From: Pseudomonadaceae bacterium UBA5811 | GTDB taxonomy: Bacteria > Pseudomonadota > Gammaproteobacteria > Pseudomonadales > Pseudomonadaceae | DNA length: 8,433 nucleotides | Direction: 5' to 3' | Assembly: GCA_002417905.1 (NCBI GenBank) | Contig: DIDB01000141.1 | Location: 1-8,433 of the forward strand | Part shown: piece by piece, positions 1-6,241 of the stretch | Position numbering within the stretch: the first letter of the stretch is position 1 | Layout of the letters: the number at the start of each line of letters is the position of its first letter | Made by a program: the position numbers and the translations under genes | The notes under the pieces: generated by a model | What the model was told of the DNA's origin: nothing | What the model saw: the letters and a program-made list of their open reading frames with translations, nothing else | The model's database searches: none

Positions 1-22
1 ACCAGCTGGCCGGCCAGCTGGT
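1..22. repeat. Perfect 22-bp palindrome at the window start
   Basis: The first 11 bases are the exact reverse complement of the next 11, centred on GGCC at 10-13 with core CTGGCCGGCCAG. It lies within the putative diguanylate cyclase coding region (HQLAGQLV). The window begins at its edge, so it could extend further left only if the base before position 1 pairs with G23. Confidence 0.9.
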
Positions 23-329
23 GCAGGGCTGCCGAGGTCCGGGCAGCCTGTTTTTCACGGCGCTGGTCATAGACGAACAGGGCCTGCTCTAGGCGCGGTA
101 CCAGCTGTTCCAGTCCGGCATCCAGCCGCTCATCGGGCTGCAGCAGCAGCTCGCGCAGTGCCCGCATGCAGTGGTCAACGGCCGGATCCTGGCCTTCGGC
201 GGCCATGCTGGCCCGGACTAGGCTGCGCCGCAGCAGGTCCAGCCGGGCATTCCACTGGGCCTCGCGGGCCTCGTGGCGGTCAAGGGCGCTCAGGTAGCGG
301 CCTTTCCACTGGCCGTTGTCGTCGCTCAT
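1..329 (-). CDS. Probable diguanylate cyclase, N-terminal part only (runs off the window)
   Basis: The reading frame is open from an ATG at 329 to the window edge, giving 109 complete codons and no stop. The visible protein is helical and charged, with W8, W26, a DLLRRSLVRASMAAEGQDPAVD stretch split across residues 31-52, then Leu/Glu-rich helices. From memory this resembles the N-terminal helical region of GGDEF proteins of the Pseudomonas DgcH type. The GGDEF catalytic domain would lie beyond the window, so c-di-GMP synthesis is inferred and not seen. Supporting context: the gene follows c4, dsbA and an EEP protein, as in the P. aeruginosa PA5487-PA5490 region as I recall it. Its ATG overlaps the TGA of the upstream EEP gene (ATGA), which suggests translational coupling; only a weak AGG lies ahead of it. 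Alternative: another coiled-coil regulator with a different output domain. Confidence 0.65.
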   Translation of the reverse strand, partial: MSDDNGQWKGRYLSALDRHEAREAQWNARLDLLRRSLVRASMAAEGQDPAVDHCMRALRELLLQPDERLDAGLEQLVPRLEQALFVYDQRREKQAARTSAALHQLAGQL

Positions 330-1195
330 GGCGCCGGGACCTGACACAGGGCATGGGGCTGTTCATCCGTGGCCCACGGCAGGCGGATCTCGACGGCTAC
401 CGGCAGGTGATCGGAAATCGGCTGGGCCAGCACTCCGGCCCGCTCGATGCCCAGCTCCGGGCTGAGCAGGATATGGTCCAGACAGCGCTGGGGCCGCCAG
501 CTGGGGAAGGTGGCCTGCAGCTGCGGTGCAACCAGGCCCAGGTCACTCAGCGGGGAGTCTTCCAGCAGCTCGCGGGTCGGGGCATTCAGGTCGCCCATCA
601 GCACGACGTGCGGGTACGGGCTGATCTGCTCACGGATATAGGCCAGCTGCCGGGTACGTACCCGGGCACCCAGCGCCAGGTGCATCATCACCACCAGCAA
701 GGCCCGGGAGCCCTCACCAAACTGCAGCAGGATGGCGCCGCGTCCGGCCGGGCCGGGCAGGGGGTGGTCCTCCAGCCGGGCGGGCTGCAGGCGGCTCAGT
801 ACGCCATTGCTGTGCTGGGCAAAGCGGCCCAGGTTGCGGTTCAGCTGCTGGTACCAGTAAGGGAAGCAGCCAAGCCGGGCCAGGTGTTCCACCTGGTTGA
901 TGTAGCCGGAGCGCAGGCTGCCGCCGTCGGCTTCCTGCAAGGCAACCAGATCATAGTGGGCCAGCAGGTTGCCAATCCGTTCCAGATTGCCGGCCCGGCC
1001 AGAGGCCGGCAGCACATGCTGCCAGCTGCGGGTCAGGTAGTGGCGATAGCCGCCGGTGCCGATCCCGACCTGGATGTTGAAGCTCAGCAGGCGCAGCCGG
1101 CCATTGGCGGGCAGTTGGCCATCGGCCAGATATTCCGGATTGACCCGGGGCTGGCCGCTGGCCACCGGGCGCGGAGTGTTCCAGTACCGCAGCAT
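326..1195 (-). CDS. Endonuclease/exonuclease/phosphatase (EEP) superfamily protein
   Basis: A 289-aa protein with the EEP (DNase I-like) fold signature in order: SFN at 38-40, the metal-binding Glu in LQEAD (E88), a catalytic-type His in MMHLAL (H172), GDLN at 201-204, LDH at 239-241 and SDHLPV at 261-266. All expected active-site elements are present, so it should be a Mg-dependent phosphodiesterase or phosphatase. The substrate cannot be read from sequence; family members cleave DNA, phospholipids or inositol phosphates. No signal peptide or membrane segment is visible, so it is probably cytoplasmic. It starts 7 bp after the dsbA stop and its stop overlaps the start of the putative diguanylate cyclase, so the three should be co-transcribed. 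A weak GAAG precedes the ATG. Its conserved place between dsbA and a cyclase gene hints at a shared role, but none is established here. Confidence 0.88.
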   Translation of the reverse strand: MLRYWNTPRPVASGQPRVNPEYLADGQLPANGRLRLLSFNIQVGIGTGGYRHYLTRSWQHVLPASGRAGNLERIGNLLAHYDLVALQEADGGSLRSGYINQVEHLARLGCFPYWYQQLNRNLGRFAQHSNGVLSRLQPARLEDHPLPGPAGRGAILLQFGEGSRALLVVMMHLALGARVRTRQLAYIREQISPYPHVVLMGDLNAPTRELLEDSPLSDLGLVAPQLQATFPSWRPQRCLDHILLSPELGIERAGVLAQPISDHLPVAVEIRLPWATDEQPHALCQVPAP

Positions 1196-1202
1196 GCTGT
1201 GC

Positions 1203-1847
1203 TCACTTCGCCAGGCTGGCGCGTTCCCGGGCGATCAGGAAGTCGGCCACTTTCAGCATTTCGGGCAGGCCACCGGCCAGTTCGGTGTCCACCCGGTATT
1301 TGCCATTGATGATCAGGCAGGGTACGCCGGAGACCTGGTAGGCCGCCAGCTGCTGGCGGATCTTGCCCATGTTGCCCTGGATGGCAAAGGAGTTGTAGGT
1401 GTCGAGAAACGCCTGGCGGTCAATCCCGTGGCTGCCCAGAAAAGCCACCATGTCTTCCGGAGTGGCCAGATGCTGGCCCCGGTGGATCGCCTCAAAGATG
1501 GCCTGGTGAACCCTGGCTTCCGCGCCCATGGCCTGCAGGGTCAGGAACAGCCGGCCATGGGCATCCCACAGCCGGCCAAACAGTGCGGGCAGGCGCTGGA
1601 AGTCCACATCGGCCGGCAGACGGGCCACCCAGGGATTCAGGACCGGTTCAAACTGGTAACAGTGGGGGCAGGCGTACCAGAAAATTTCCTGCACGCTGAC
1701 TTTCTGGGGATTGGCGGCCGGAACCGGGGTTTCCAGCACGTAATAATCCTTGCCGGCCACAAAGTCCCCGGCTTCATCCGCGGCTTGGGCAGACAGTCCT
1801 GACAGGCTGAGCAGGCTCCAGAGCATGGCGAGTATCAGTTGACGCAT
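1203..1847 (-). CDS. dsbA: Periplasmic thiol:disulfide oxidoreductase DsbA
   Basis: DsbA introduces disulfide bonds into exported proteins in the periplasm and is normally re-oxidised by DsbB. From the ATG at 1847 the protein has 214 aa, the usual DsbA size. A longer frame reaches 1898, but 1847 is chosen because AAGGAG lies 6 bp upstream and a signal peptide follows at once (hydrophobic core about 4-18, likely cleavage after AQA at about residue 22). The active site CPHC is at 60-63 inside FWYACPHCYQFEP. The cis-proline loop is GVPCLIINGKY (P176). The Cys directly after the cis-Pro (C177) is unusual and gives a third cysteine near the active site. The gene lies 64 bp downstream of cytochrome c4 and 7 bp upstream of the EEP gene, in the same operon. 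Linkage with c4 suggests joint expression of periplasmic redox proteins; this is inference. Confidence 0.95.
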   Translation of the reverse strand: MRQLILAMLWSLLSLSGLSAQAADEAGDFVAGKDYYVLETPVPAANPQKVSVQEIFWYACPHCYQFEPVLNPWVARLPADVDFQRLPALFGRLWDAHGRLFLTLQAMGAEARVHQAIFEAIHRGQHLATPEDMVAFLGSHGIDRQAFLDTYNSFAIQGNMGKIRQQLAAYQVSGVPCLIINGKYRVDTELAGGLPEMLKVADFLIARERASLAK

Positions 1848-1911
1848 AACAGACTCCTTGGGTCTGGCAGGGCCAGTAACGGGGGGCATTTCTAGCATAT
1901 CCGCGCGGGGA

Positions 1912-2526
1912 TCAGGGCAGGCTTTCCAGATAACGGGCCAGTGTTTCCATGTCGGCCGGCGTCAGCCGGCTGGCAATGTCCTGCATCATCCGGCCCGGCA
2001 GGTCGTTATGGCGCAGTCCACTGCGGAAGTCCTGCAGCTGTTTCAGGGTATAGGCAGCCGGCTGGCCGGCCAGCCGGGGAAAGCGGGCCGGGTCGTTGCC
2101 GGTGGCCTGTGGACCATGGCAGGCACTGCAGGCCGGAATATGCCGCTCCAGGTCTCCCTGCAGGTACAGCCGCGCACCCGCCGGATCCGCGGCCCGGTCC
2201 GGCACCGGGCGCAGCGGCTGCCGGGCAAACCAGTCTGCCAGACCGGCCAGCGCCTGACTGTCCAGGGGCTCCAGCAGCCCCTGCATGGCCGGTACGGGCC
2301 GGCCGGCATCTGCGCCACCATTGCTGGTGCGGATCTCCTGTAACTGTTTCAGCAGGTAGCTGGCACCCTGGCCCGCCAGATGCGGGAACTGGGGGATGCT
2401 GCTGTAACCGTCTGCACCATGGCAGGCCATGCACAGCGCGGCCCGGGCCTGACCGGCCTGTGGATCATCATCCGCCCGGGCCGCCGTGGCCAGCACCAGC
2501 AGCAGGGGGAGCAGCAGGGGTTTCAT
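1912..2526 (-). CDS. Diheme cytochrome c4
   Basis: A 204-aa exported cytochrome with two class I c-type halves. The heme-binding motifs are CMACH (32-36) and CSACH (133-137). Probable axial Met ligands are M81 in PVPAMQG and M180 or M181 in GRMMQDI. The two halves are similar (FPHLAGQ...LKQLQEIR against FPRLAGQ...LKQLQDFR), as expected for c4, which arose by duplication. The family shuttles electrons in the periplasm from the bc1 complex to terminal oxidases. The start at 2526 is supported by GGAGGA upstream and an immediate signal peptide (Leu-rich core 3-13, likely cleavage after ARA at about 18). Extending the frame to 2802 would run through the promoter region into the divergent engB gene, so it is rejected. 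First gene of the minus-strand operon. In Pseudomonas the equivalent gene is called cc4. Confidence 0.94.
   Translation of the reverse strand: MKPLLLPLLLVLATAARADDDPQAGQARAALCMACHGADGYSSIPQFPHLAGQGASYLLKQLQEIRTSNGGADAGRPVPAMQGLLEPLDSQALAGLADWFARQPLRPVPDRAADPAGARLYLQGDLERHIPACSACHGPQATGNDPARFPRLAGQPAAYTLKQLQDFRSGLRHNDLPGRMMQDIASRLTPADMETLARYLESLP
2058..2077. repeat. Perfect 20-bp palindrome inside the cytochrome c4 gene
   Basis: Bases 2058-2067 are the exact reverse complement of 2068-2077. It has the same 12-bp core CTGGCCGGCCAG as the palindrome at 1-22 and encodes part of RLAGQP near the second heme domain. The flanking bases (G2057, G2078) do not pair, so it ends there. It probably reflects codon choice for Leu-Ala-Gly-Gln in a GGCC-rich genome. 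Confidence 0.85.
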
Positions 2527-2643
2527 GCAGGCATTCCTCCGGGGATCAAGGGGCAGCCAGCCCTTTTGCGCCGGCAACATACTATACTCGGCGCCAGTCC
2601 ACACCGCTGCCGCACTGCCCGGCGCGCCCACCGGAACCGCCCC
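2527..2643. promoter_or_regulatory. Divergent promoter region between cytochrome c4 and engB
   Basis: This 117-bp gap separates divergent start codons, so it must serve both directions unless engB is read from elsewhere. At 2581-2588 the sequence ACTATACT gives a -10-like TATACT on the plus strand (2583-2588) and a TATAGT on the minus strand (2586-2581); the two hexamers overlap by four bases. This is the only AT-rich patch in the gap. No convincing -35 hexamer stands 17 bp from either one, so the promoters may be weak, extended or activator-dependent. On the c4 side GGAGGA sits just before the start. On the engB side only GGAA is seen, 7 bp before the ATG. Assignment rests on motif and geometry only. 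Confidence 0.45.
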
Positions 2644-3294
2644 ATGCCTCCGAAGAACCCTATTACCGCCTTGTGCCAGCAGGCGTCCTTTCTGATCAGT
2701 GCTGCCAAAGCCAGCCAGTGCCCGCCGGACAGCGGCCGGGAAATTGCTTTTGCCGGCCGCTCCAATGCCGGCAAGTCCAGCGCCCTCAATACCTTGACCC
2801 ATGCCAGCCTGGCCCGCACCTCAAAAACGCCGGGCCGTACCCAGCTGCTGAATTTTTTTCGGCTGGATGAGCAGCGGCGGCTGGTGGACCTGCCTGGTTA
2901 TGGGTACGCCAAGGTACCCATTCCGCTGAAACAGCACTGGCAGCGCCACCTGGAAGCCTATCTGGGCCAGCGGACCAGTCTGGTGGGCATCGTCCTGCTG
3001 ATGGATATCCGCCATCCGCTGACCGAATTTGACCAGATGATGCTGGACTGGTGTCAGGCCCACCGGCTGCCGCTGCATATCCTGCTGACCAAGGCGGACA
3101 AGCTGGCTTTTGGGGCCGCCAAAAATGCCCTGCTGGCTGCCCGGCGCGACCTGCAGCAGCAATGGGGTGATCTGGCCAGCATCCAGCTGTTTTCAGCGCC
3201 CAGGCGCCAGGGCGTAGAAGAGGCCCAGCTGAAAATGGCGGGCTGGCTTGACCTGCCAGATGATGAACGTAACACCGCGGCCGGCTTGTCCTGA
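2644..3294 (+). CDS. engB: Ribosome biogenesis GTPase EngB (YihA/YsxC)
   Basis: A 216-aa TRAFAC GTPase of the EngB family, which in other bacteria is needed for 50S subunit assembly. G-motifs are in the expected order: G1 GRSNAGKSS at 38-46, the G2 Thr in KTPGRTQ (61-67), G3 DLPGYG at 82-87, G4 TKAD at 149-152 and G5 FSAPRRQG at 183-190. The G5 region reads FSAP where FSS is common, a mild deviation. The [11 protein letters not shown] segment between G1 and G3 is typical of EngB. The ATG at 2644 is chosen over an in-frame start at 2380 because the latter would overlap the divergent c4 gene, and because length from 2644 matches the family. Only a weak GGAA precedes it. It is divergent from c4 and 50 bp upstream of the mutarotase gene, with which it may be co-transcribed. 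Confidence 0.96.
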   Translation: MPPKNPITALCQQASFLISAAKASQCPPDSGREIAFAGRSNAGKSSALNTLTHASLARTSKTPGRTQLLNFFRLDEQRRLVDLPGYGYAKVPIPLKQHWQRHLEAYLGQRTSLVGIVLLMDIRHPLTEFDQMMLDWCQAHRLPLHILLTKADKLAFGAAKNALLAARRDLQQQWGDLASIQLFSAPRRQGVEEAQLKMAGWLDLPDDERNTAAGLS

Positions 3295-3344
3295 CGGGAA
3301 AGGCGTTGTGACCGGCTTGTTTCCGGCCCGGTGGAGCGGCTCTA

Positions 3345-4265
3345 ATGGCAGACCGACAGCCCACCGGGAGTTTCTTCCAGATGCCGACCCGCATTGAGCG
3401 TATCCATAGAGGCTCGCTGGCCTGCTGGCAGATCCATACGCCAGGGGCCAGGCTGCTGGTGGCCGAGCAGGGCGCACAGCTGCTGGAGTACGGTGTCCGG
3501 GGTGAGGCTCCGCTGATCTGGCTCAGCCGCCAGGCCGGTTACCAGACGGGCCAGCCGGTCCGCGGAGGCGTGCCGCTGTGCTGGCCCTGGTTTGGCGACC
3601 TGAAACGCAACCCGCCGGCCGTACAGGCCATGTACCGCCAGCCGGAGGCCGCACCCTTCCATGGCCTGGCCCGCAGTGTGCCCTGGTCGCTGCAGGACAT
3701 GGTGGTGCAGGGTGATGCGCTGGGCCTTACTTTTGTCCCCGACCCGCTGACAGACTGGCCCCATCCGTTGCAGGTGGCGCTGGAGATCCATCTGGACCAG
3801 CGCCTGAGCCTGGTGCTGACCACCCACAATCCTGGGCCGCAGCCCGTCTGGCTCAGCCAGGCCCTGCACACCTATCTGGCGGTGGCCGATATCCGCCAGG
3901 TCCGGGTGCCGGCGCTGGCCGGCTGCCGCTATGTGGATGCCCTGCGCGACTGGCAGGCCTTTATCCAGCCGGATGCCCTGACCTTTGCTGGCGAGACTGA
4001 CCGCCTGTATCTGGACCCGCCCGCCCGGCTGCAGGTTGATGATCCGGCCGGCCGGCGGCGCATTTACCTGGAGGCACAGGGGTCGCGCTCGGCAGTGGTC
4101 TGGAACCCCTGGACGGAAAAAAGCCGCCGCCTGTCACAGTTTGATCCACAGGCCTGGAGGCAGATGCTCTGCATTGAAACTGCCAATGTGCTGGACGATT
4201 GCGTTGAGCTGGCTGCCGGCGCCCGCTGCCAGCTGGGTGTCAGCCTGTGGAGCGGGCCGGCCTGA
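3345..4265 (+). CDS. D-hexose-6-phosphate mutarotase (YeaD-type aldose epimerase)
   Basis: A 306-aa galactose-mutarotase-like beta-sandwich protein. The family interconverts the alpha and beta anomers of glucose-6-phosphate and related sugar phosphates in the cytoplasm. Diagnostic segments are GGVPLCWPWFG (74-84), HGLAR (106-110), the catalytic-type His in ALHTYL (H175), ETDRLY (217-222), VVWNPW (251-256) and CIETAN (276-281), whose Glu (E278) is the probable catalytic base. Length agrees with the family. The start at 3345 has GGAG 8 bp upstream; an internal Met at residue 13 is a less likely alternative. It lies 50 bp after engB and 51 bp before gabD on the same strand, and no terminator-like hairpin separates them. 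No metabolic link to either neighbour is evident. The reaction is assigned from family resemblance and the exact substrate was not tested. Confidence 0.92.
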   Translation: MADRQPTGSFFQMPTRIERIHRGSLACWQIHTPGARLLVAEQGAQLLEYGVRGEAPLIWLSRQAGYQTGQPVRGGVPLCWPWFGDLKRNPPAVQAMYRQPEAAPFHGLARSVPWSLQDMVVQGDALGLTFVPDPLTDWPHPLQVALEIHLDQRLSLVLTTHNPGPQPVWLSQALHTYLAVADIRQVRVPALAGCRYVDALRDWQAFIQPDALTFAGETDRLYLDPPARLQVDDPAGRRRIYLEAQGSRSAVVWNPWTEKSRRLSQFDPQAWRQMLCIETANVLDDCVELAAGARCQLGVSLWSGPA

Positions 4266-4316
4266 TTTTCCCGGTGCGGCTGCAGGCCGTGCCTGACTGA
4301 GTGAAGGAGTAGCGCC

Positions 4317-5765
4317 ATGCAACTTGATGACTGTCGCCTGTTCCGCCAGCAGGCCTATCTGGATGGCCAGTGGCTGGACGCGGACAGCAGCCAGACCCTG
4401 GCTGTACATAACCCGGCCACCGGCGAGCTGCTGGGCAGCGTACCGAAAATGGGCGCGGCCGAAACCCGCCGGGCCATTGCGGCGGCCAGCCGTGCCCTGC
4501 CGGCCTGGCGGGCGCTGACGGCACGGGAGCGCTCGCTGAAGCTGCGTTGCTGGTACGAGCTGATGCTGGCGCACCAGGACGACCTGGCCCGGCTGATGAC
4601 CCTGGAGCAGGGCAAGCCGCTGGCCGAGGCCCGGGGCGAAATTGCCTATGCCGCCTCTTTTCTGGAATGGTTTGCCGAAGAGGCCAAACGGGTCTATGGC
4701 GATACCATCCCCGGTCATCAGCCGGACAAGCGGATTCTGGTGATCAAGCAGCCGGTGGGGGTGGCAGCGGCCATTACGCCCTGGAACTTCCCCTCGGCGA
4801 TGATTACCCGCAAGGCCGGGCCGGCACTGGCTGCGGGCTGCACCCTGGTGCTCAAGCCGGCTACCCAGACCCCGTTTTCCGCGCTGGCACTGGCCGAGCT
4901 GGCGGCCCGGGCCGGCATTCCTGACGGTGTACTGAATGTCCTGACCGGTTCTTCCAGCGAGATTGGTGCCGAACTGACGGCCAGTCCACAGGTACGCAAG
5001 CTGTCCTTTACCGGCTCCACGGAAATTGGCGCCCAGCTGATGGCCCAGAGTGCAGCCACCCTGAAAAAGCTTTCGCTGGAGCTGGGGGGCAATGCGCCCT
5101 TTATCGTGTTTGAGGATGCCGACCTGGATGCGGCGGTGCAGGGGGCGCTGGCCTCAAAGTTCCGCAATGCCGGCCAGACCTGTGTCTGTGTCAACCGCTT
5201 TTATGTGCAGGATAGCGTCTATGACGCCTTTGCTGAAAAGCTGCAGGCTGCGGTCAAAGCTCTGAACGTGGGTAACGGACTGGAACCCGGGGTGGACATT
5301 GGTCCGCTGATCAATGCCCGGTCGGTGGCCAAGGTTCAGGAGCATATCCAGGACGCGCTGGACAAGGGTGCCCGGCTGCTGACCGGCGGCCGGCCCCATG
5401 CCCTGGGCGGGACCTGGTTCGAACCGACCCTGCTGGCCGATGTGCCGGACACGGCCCGGGTGGCCCGTGAGGAAACCTTTGGCCCGCTGGCGCCCCTGTT
5501 CCGCTTCCACCGTGAGGACGAGGTGATAGCCCGGGCCAATGACACCTGTTACGGTCTGGCCTCCTACTGCTACACCCGGGATCTGGGTCGCACCTTCCGG
5601 GTGGCCGAGGCGCTGGAGTACGGCATGGTCGGCCTCAATACCGGGCTGATTTCCACCGAGGTGGCGCCCTTTGGTGGCGTCAAGGCCTCAGGGCTGGGCC
5701 GGGAAGGCTCCCGCTACGGCCTTGAGGAGTATCTGGAAATCAAATACCTGTGCCTGTCGGTCTGA
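4317..5765 (+). CDS. gabD: NADP-type succinate-semialdehyde dehydrogenase GabD
   Basis: A 482-aa aldehyde dehydrogenase, the same length as E. coli GabD and very similar to it along the whole chain as I recall that sequence (MTLEQGKPLAEA, VYGDTIPGHQ, KASGLGREGS, C-terminal LEIKYLCL). It oxidises succinate semialdehyde to succinate, the last step of the GABA shunt. Visible landmarks: TPWNFP with N157, cofactor-binding K180, FTGSTEIG at 231-238, general base E255 in ELGGNAP, the nucleophile C289 in GQTCVCVNR, and EETFGPLAP near residue 386. A second Cys follows at 291, as in E. coli GabD, where a reversible disulfide at this loop has been discussed. Start: a strong AAGGAG lies 7 bp before the ATG. 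No gabT transaminase or GABA permease is in the window, so the source of substrate is unknown. The gene converges on the thioesterase gene 16 bp away. Confidence 0.96.
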   Translation: MQLDDCRLFRQQAYLDGQWLDADSSQTLAVHNPATGELLGSVPKMGAAETRRAIAAASRALPAWRALTARERSLKLRCWYELMLAHQDDLARLMTLEQGKPLAEARGEIAYAASFLEWFAEEAKRVYGDTIPGHQPDKRILVIKQPVGVAAAITPWNFPSAMITRKAGPALAAGCTLVLKPATQTPFSALALAELAARAGIPDGVLNVLTGSSSEIGAELTASPQVRKLSFTGSTEIGAQLMAQSAATLKKLSLELGGNAPFIVFEDADLDAAVQGALASKFRNAGQTCVCVNRFYVQDSVYDAFAEKLQAAVKALNVGNGLEPGVDIGPLINARSVAKVQEHIQDALDKGARLLTGGRPHALGGTWFEPTLLADVPDTARVAREETFGPLAPLFRFHREDEVIARANDTCYGLASYCYTRDLGRTFRVAEALEYGMVGLNTGLISTEVAPFGGVKASGLGREGSRYGLEEYLEIKYLCLSV

Positions 5766-5773
5766 ACTGCAAC

Positions 5774-5796
5774 GGCGGGCCTTACTCGTGCCCGCC
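5774..5796. terminator. Hairpin between convergent gabD and thioesterase genes (possible weak terminator)
   Basis: GGCGGGC (5774-5780) and GCCCGCC (5790-5796) can pair as a 7-bp GC stem with a 9-base loop. The hairpin begins 8 bp after the gabD stop codon and carries the thioesterase stop in its loop. A T-run on the plus strand (5810-5814) is 13 bp further on, too far for a classic intrinsic terminator, and there is no T-run for the minus direction. It could still slow or stabilise either transcript end. Confidence 0.3.
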
Positions 5797-6174
5797 ATCC
5801 GGACCGGGGTTTTTCGGCGCGGTGATGCCGTGGGGCGTGGGCCGGCCTTCCTCATCCAGATTGACGAATACGATCTCGTCGATGGTGATGATCGGGTGAT
5901 GGGTGGTCTTGTTGCGCATGCTGCATTTGACGGTGATGGAGGTGGTACCCAGCTTCACTACCGAGCAGCCGATTTCCACAATATCGCCCATCTTGGCCGG
6001 TGACTCGAAATTGATGCTGGACATGGCCTTGGTCACCAGCCGCCGGGAGTTCAGCTGGCAGCAGGCAAAAATGGCCGCCTCCTCGTCAATCCAGGCCAGT
6101 GCCTGGCCACCGAACAGGTTGCCCGCGCCGTTGAGATCCCCGCCTTTCACGAATTTGCGTGTTCTGAAATTCAT
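5782..6174 (-). CDS. Acyl-CoA thioesterase, hotdog fold (YciA/Acot type)
   Basis: A 130-aa single hotdog-domain protein that should hydrolyse acyl-CoA esters to free acid and CoA in the cytoplasm. Features of the family: an N-terminal MNFRTRKFV strand, GDLNGAGNLFGGQALAWIDE (12-31) holding the hotdog helix with D30/E31/E32 and the FGG turn, MSSINFESPAKMGDIVEI (51-68), GTTSITVKC (76-84) and VFVNLDEEGRPTPHG near the end. Length is about that of E. coli YciA. The frame can be extended to 6237, but 6174 is preferred because homologues start at MNF and an AGGG lies about 9 bp upstream; an ATG at 6183 has no spaced ribosome site. It is 67 bp downstream of the ABC transporter gene on the same strand and probably in its transcript, though a separate promoter is possible. 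Its preferred acyl chain cannot be read from sequence. Confidence 0.92.
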   Translation of the reverse strand: MNFRTRKFVKGGDLNGAGNLFGGQALAWIDEEAAIFACCQLNSRRLVTKAMSSINFESPAKMGDIVEIGCSVVKLGTTSITVKCSMRNKTTHHPIITIDEIVFVNLDEEGRPTPHGITAPKNPGPDGGHE

Positions 6175-6241
6175 TGCCTGCATCCCTTTGAGAGTGGTGT
6201 GCCCGCCCGGTCCGGCCGGGGGTGCGACGCTATTCACTCTA

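Noticed and set aside
158..1309. Long plus-strand reading frame of 383 codons opposite the EEP gene and the dsbA end
   Set aside because: It is antisense to two well-supported genes and has the low-complexity Gly/Ala/Gln composition of a GC-rich shadow frame with no recognisable motif.
2527..2802. N-terminal extension of cytochrome c4 to 2802
   Set aside because: It would cross the promoter region and enter engB. The start at 2526 has GGAGGA and is followed at once by a signal peptide.
3295..3344. Possible terminator between engB and the mutarotase (ACCGG and CCGGT at the ends of a short stretch)
   Set aside because: Only a 5-bp stem with a long loop and no T-run; not enough to call.
4134..4718. 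Minus-strand 194-codon frame opposite gabD and the mutarotase
   Set aside because: Shadow of two strongly supported genes on the other strand, with no domain motif and no plausible ribosome site.
5757..5766. Sequence resembling a Neisseria DNA uptake sequence (TCGGTCTGAA, 8 of 10 to GCCGTCTGAA)
   Set aside because: Two mismatches, one inside the conserved part, a single occurrence, and it overlaps the gabD stop codon; consistent with chance.
6182..6225. Possible terminator between the ABC transporter and the thioesterase (CCCGG and CCGGG arms)
   Set aside because: Short 5-bp stem in GC-rich DNA with no following T-run on the transcribed strand.
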